In this document: one piece after another, positions 34,301 to 36,408 of the stretch
Layout: every line of letters begins with the position of its first letter
Numbering within the stretch: position 1 is the first letter of the stretch
From: Bacteroidota bacterium
Lineage (GTDB): Bacteria; Bacteroidota; Ignavibacteria; UBA10030; UBA6906
Reading direction: 5' to 3'
Length of the DNA: 36,408 nt
Assembly: GCA_019637975.1 (NCBI GenBank)
Contig: JAHBUR010000036.1
Coordinates: 1-36,408, forward strand
The notes under the pieces: generated by a model
Told to the model about the DNA's origin: nothing
The model's input: the letters and a program-made list of their open reading frames with translations, nothing else
The model's database searches: none
Program-made: the position numbers and the translations under genes

Positions 34301-36408
34301 ATTAATGCGGCAACACCACCGTACAATCTGCATATCAATCATTCAATCATCACACAGTTGGAAAGCGGCGGAACACCTGTTGCCTCACCGATTGCCGTCA
34401 CGGATGACTTCGATGGTGATATCCGTAATGCAACAACACCTGACATCGGTGCGGATGAATTTGCGGGGATGGGAGCAGACCTGACGCCTCCATCGATTCT
34501 CTATACTGAGTTGGATGATGTTCCTTCCGGAACAGTGCAAGTGCTTGCCGCCGCGATTTCGGATCCTTCGGGTGTACCGACGACCGGAATCGGACTGCCG
34601 GTACTGTACTGGAAAATCAACAGCGGCGGAACCTACACGGGAGCGACAGGCACATTTGTAAGCGGGAATGATTTTACGTTCTCGTTTGGTGCCGGGACTG
34701 TCGCGGGTGATACCGTTTACTATTTCATTGCTGCTCAAGACAGCGTCAACAATGTGGGTGTTTTCCCTTCGTTTGGTGCCGGAGGTTTCACTGCGAATCC
34801 GCCGGCGGCATCCACGCCTCCGACAAATCCGAGCAGCTATAGGGTTTTGGGAACGATTGCAGCGGGAACGTACACAGTCGGTACAACAGGCGGAACCTAC
34901 TCCAGCTTGAAGGCGGCATTCGACGCTATCAACGGAGCGGTGCTGGCGGGCAACGTCACTCTTTCCATTCTCAACGAAGGAACAACCGAGCCTGCATCGG
35001 CTGAGCTGGATCCGGTTCGCTACGGGGCTGGCGGTCCGTTTACGATCACCGTGAAACCCGCGGCGTCGGCAAATCCGGTGGTTTCGGGCGATTTTGCCGG
35101 CTTCTTGCTGAAGTTCAACGGAGCGGATAATGTCATGATAGATGGTTCGAACTCCGGCGGCTCATCAAGAGACCTGACTCTTGCAAGCATAACGCAATCC
35201 ACCAATTCGGGCGTCATCTGGGTGGCAAGTCTCGGCCCCAACGCCGGAGCCGAAAACATCACCATCAAGAACACGAAGATTGTTGGAGGCAGGAACGATA
35301 CCACCAACATCATGGGTGTGTACGCGGCCGGACAAACGATTACCAGTGCGGGAACAGGGGCGCATAACAATAATCTCGTTATCGACAATAACCTGTTCGA
35401 GCGGCTGCGTTTCGGTGTGTACACACGTGGCGTTGCCACAACCGGGATTCAAACCGGGCTGGTTATCAGTAATAACCTTATCGGTTCGGAAGTAGCCGGA
35501 AGCGAGGTCAGCTACCGCGGCATCGAAATCGGGAACACCGATTCGGCGATGGTTGAAGGCAACACGATCTTCAACGTCATTCAGGCTACGAACCTGGCGG
35601 TTACCGGCATTCATCTTGACGTGAACGTGAGCAATGCCACGATTGCAGGTAACACAATCAGGAAACTCCATTCACAGTTTGCCGGTACAGCGGCCGGTGC
35701 TGTTGGCATCAACTTCAACACCGCCACAGGCTCGACAAACAATCTGGTTGCCAACAACATGATTTCCGACCTGCGGAGCAACGGAGGCGGAACAAGTACG
35801 CTGAGTAATCCGTACGGCATCCGCATTGCAGGCGGAACAAACCACAAGATATACTACAATAGCGTCAGTCTTACGGGCTCGTTCTTCGGCACCGGGACGA
35901 CAAACCTGAGTTCGGCATTTATTGTTACCGTCTCCACGGCGACCGGACTTGATATACGCAACAACATCTTCTCCAATTCACTCACAGGAGAAGGAACAAG
36001 CAAAGCGTATGCAATCTATGCCGTGAGTACGGCAACGACGTTCGGTACGATTGACTATAACGACTATTATGTATCTGGGCCGAACGGTGTTCTTGCCCGC
36101 CAGGGTACGACGGATGTCCCTGACCTTGCGGGATGGAGAACGTTTACGGGTCAAGATCTGAATAGCGTCAACGGCGATCCGTTCTTTGTGAATGCGGCAT
36201 CGGATCTTCACATCGACCCGACACAACCGAGTGTTGCAGGTAATGCGGGCACGCCCATCGCTGCCATCACGGTTGACATAGATGGCGATACACGTAACGC
36301 TACAACACCCGACATTGGTGCAGATGAATACACTCCCGGCACTCCGGGTTTGGTGTTGTTTGAAGATTTCGAGAGCGGCGTCTTCCCGCCGGTAGGCTGG
36401 TCGACGTA
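31340..36408 (+). CDS. Giant secreted beta-helix surface protein with adhesin-like region (3' end beyond window)
   Basis: The frame is open from the ATG at 31340 to the window end (1689 codons visible). GGAGG four bases before the ATG and a signal peptide (about 1-27, ending GWGQ) fix the start. Residues ~28-355 look like a repetitive propeller-type domain (VVIPSSGPGRVTLSG, DGNTMYMADDG). Residues ~359-1045 are a right-handed parallel beta-helix rich in short N-N-I/T-I repeats and ending DGDIRNATTPDIGADEF. An Ig-like linker begins near 1047 (LTPPSILYTELDD). A second beta-helix runs from ~1175 to 1664 and ends DGDTRNATTPDIGADEY. From 1670, LVLFEDFESGVFPPVGW starts a cleaved-adhesin/choice-of-anchor-J-like domain. 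It is very Thr/Asn/Gly-rich. A T9SS sorting domain probably lies beyond the end. Adhesin or polysaccharide-binding roles are inferred. Confidence 0.82.
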   Translation, partial: MKKAHALFIFSVLVLVLLAPVTTGWGQFTNGNIVILRVGDGSGALSSNATAAFLDEYTTTGTLVQTVVIPSSGPGRVTLSGSATSEGGMTRSTNGQYLFFTGYDRDAGTAGVTTAYADTLNRVVARVDAMEVINATTRLTDAFNGSNIRSAVSTNGTDIWVTGNGGSGQGTSAGTRYTTLGSTTTTGLHTTTTNMRWVNVFNGQLYTSSATGANLGVNTVGTGLPTTDGQIVTLLPGLPTTGTHSNYGFAISPDGNTMYMADDGTVANGGGIQKWTLSAGTWSLAYILLNNGTTTTSIRGLIVDWSGANPVIYANTSTSVLIQVIDTGAASTATTLATAAASTAFRGIAFAPVAGSSAAVKTINNTIPTGGDNYNSFTDAITALNAGPVPTGGIIFNVSAGQTFTENPPEITASGTSADQIVFQKSGAGANPKIVPLTPGTVASSTTIGNHGDGIVIINGGDYITFDGVDLQTDPTFTGVGMIEYGYYLKKFSGDDACKNVTIKNCTITLNKAAIYSFGVGVTNISGTTNVTVTSTGGRSENIKIYGNTISNAYGAVLLRGFAHTTAPYEFFDNGNEVGAPSNGNSISDFAGGTTIAYAVYGIYQDSVSVRNNTITGGSGGTGTVYGVFFGAGINTDVTIDGNTMSLTNEGTTSQVACISLQTGSTTGTTNTQTVTNNTLSVNRTGTTTGTIYFFYATSNYPQNLVIENNNMGNSSSPGTGAVYGIYQISNPVNLRIRNNIIRNIASNSGSLYGINLSSVTTAQNTEISGNLIDSLVTGGTSGTATGINVQTGIAYRIFNNTIRNIVTTGTTTTATAFGITRLGTSDSTFIFNNYISDIRAENSIATHAIAGINVTATTTTSYIGVFYNTIFLNAASTSTTNFGTSGIFMNTGPISDLRNNVVVNLSTPGPTGGGTVAYRRSSATLTSYAAESNNNDFYVNTAAGERRYFYGEGTTAGVANADSSLAAYKARVAPRDAFSIAENPPFINAATPPYNLHINHSIITQLESGGTPVASPIAVTDDFDGDIRNATTPDIGADEFAGMGADLTPPSILYTELDDVPSGTVQVLAAAISDPSGVPTTGIGLPVLYWKINSGGTYTGATGTFVSGNDFTFSFGAGTVAGDTVYYFIAAQDSVNNVGVFPSFGAGGFTANPPAASTPPTNPSSYRVLGTIAAGTYTVGTTGGTYSSLKAAFDAINGAVLAGNVTLSILNEGTTEPASAELDPVRYGAGGPFTITVKPAASANPVVSGDFAGFLLKFNGADNVMIDGSNSGGSSRDLTLASITQSTNSGVIWVASLGPNAGAENITIKNTKIVGGRNDTTNIMGVYAAGQTITSAGTGAHNNNLVIDNNLFERLRFGVYTRGVATTGIQTGLVISNNLIGSEVAGSEVSYRGIEIGNTDSAMVEGNTIFNVIQATNLAVTGIHLDVNVSNATIAGNTIRKLHSQFAGTAAGAVGINFNTATGSTNNLVANNMISDLRSNGGGTSTLSNPYGIRIAGGTNHKIYYNSVSLTGSFFGTGTTNLSSAFIVTVSTATGLDIRNNIFSNSLTGEGTSKAYAIYAVSTATTFGTIDYNDYYVSGPNGVLARQGTTDVPDLAGWRTFTGQDLNSVNGDPFFVNAASDLHIDPTQPSVAGNAGTPIAAITVDIDGDTRNATTPDIGADEYTPGTPGLVLFEDFESGVFPPVGWST

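Overview
This window is a chromosomal stretch from a Gram-negative bacterium of the Bacteroidota/Chlorobiota/Ignavibacteriota (FCB) superphylum, most likely an Ignavibacteria-like lineage. The evidence is a combination of type IX secretion (T9SS) C-terminal sorting domains with the signature NYPNPFNPS, two PorV/PorQ-family outer-membrane proteins, and TonB-dependent receptors with an N-terminal carboxypeptidase-regulatory-like domain, alongside ordinary core genes. No SusD homologue was seen. Almost every gene is on the + strand. The lineage is an inference from protein families; no marker gene was placed phylogenetically.

Positions 1-3570 are core metabolism: the tail of an upstream gene, the ribosome-biogenesis GTPase EngB/YihA, a class V aminotransferase and a long ACT-containing SerA. 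The last two look like an operon that converts 3-phosphoglycerate to phosphoserine, with the class V enzyme replacing SerC. A 582-base gap follows. It holds a near-consensus sigma70-like promoter, an apparently long leader with hairpins, and an orphan Shine-Dalgarno sequence.

Positions 4153-19232 hold two related envelope modules. Module 1 is TonB-dependent receptor, very large T9SS-type secreted protein, PorV-like protein. It ends in a strong terminator. Module 2 is a PIG-L-like protein with a ruined active site, TonB-dependent receptor, two tandem paralogous lipoproteins of unknown family, PorV-like protein. Receptors and PorV-like proteins are paralogous between the modules. The parts between them differ.

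Positions 19469-30913 are a head-to-tail array of six paralogous secreted proteins of about 580 residues. Each has a signal peptide, a sialidase-like beta-propeller with three Asp-boxes and a T9SS type A sorting domain. Copies 2-6 each end in their own intrinsic terminator. Copies 3/4 and 5/6 are sister pairs. The sorting-domain DNA of copies 5 and 6 is almost identical although the propellers are diverged, which suggests gene conversion. The window closes with a giant surface protein (31340 to beyond the end): a propeller-like N-terminal part, two right-handed beta-helix domains with matching C-terminal caps, and the start of a cleaved-adhesin-like domain.

Working model (inference): the receptors and PorV-like proteins are outer-membrane machinery, and the large secreted protein, the propeller array and the beta-helix protein are exported to the cell surface by T9SS, perhaps for binding or degrading an extracellular polymer. 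No RNA genes, CRISPR arrays, insertion sequences or phage genes were recognised.
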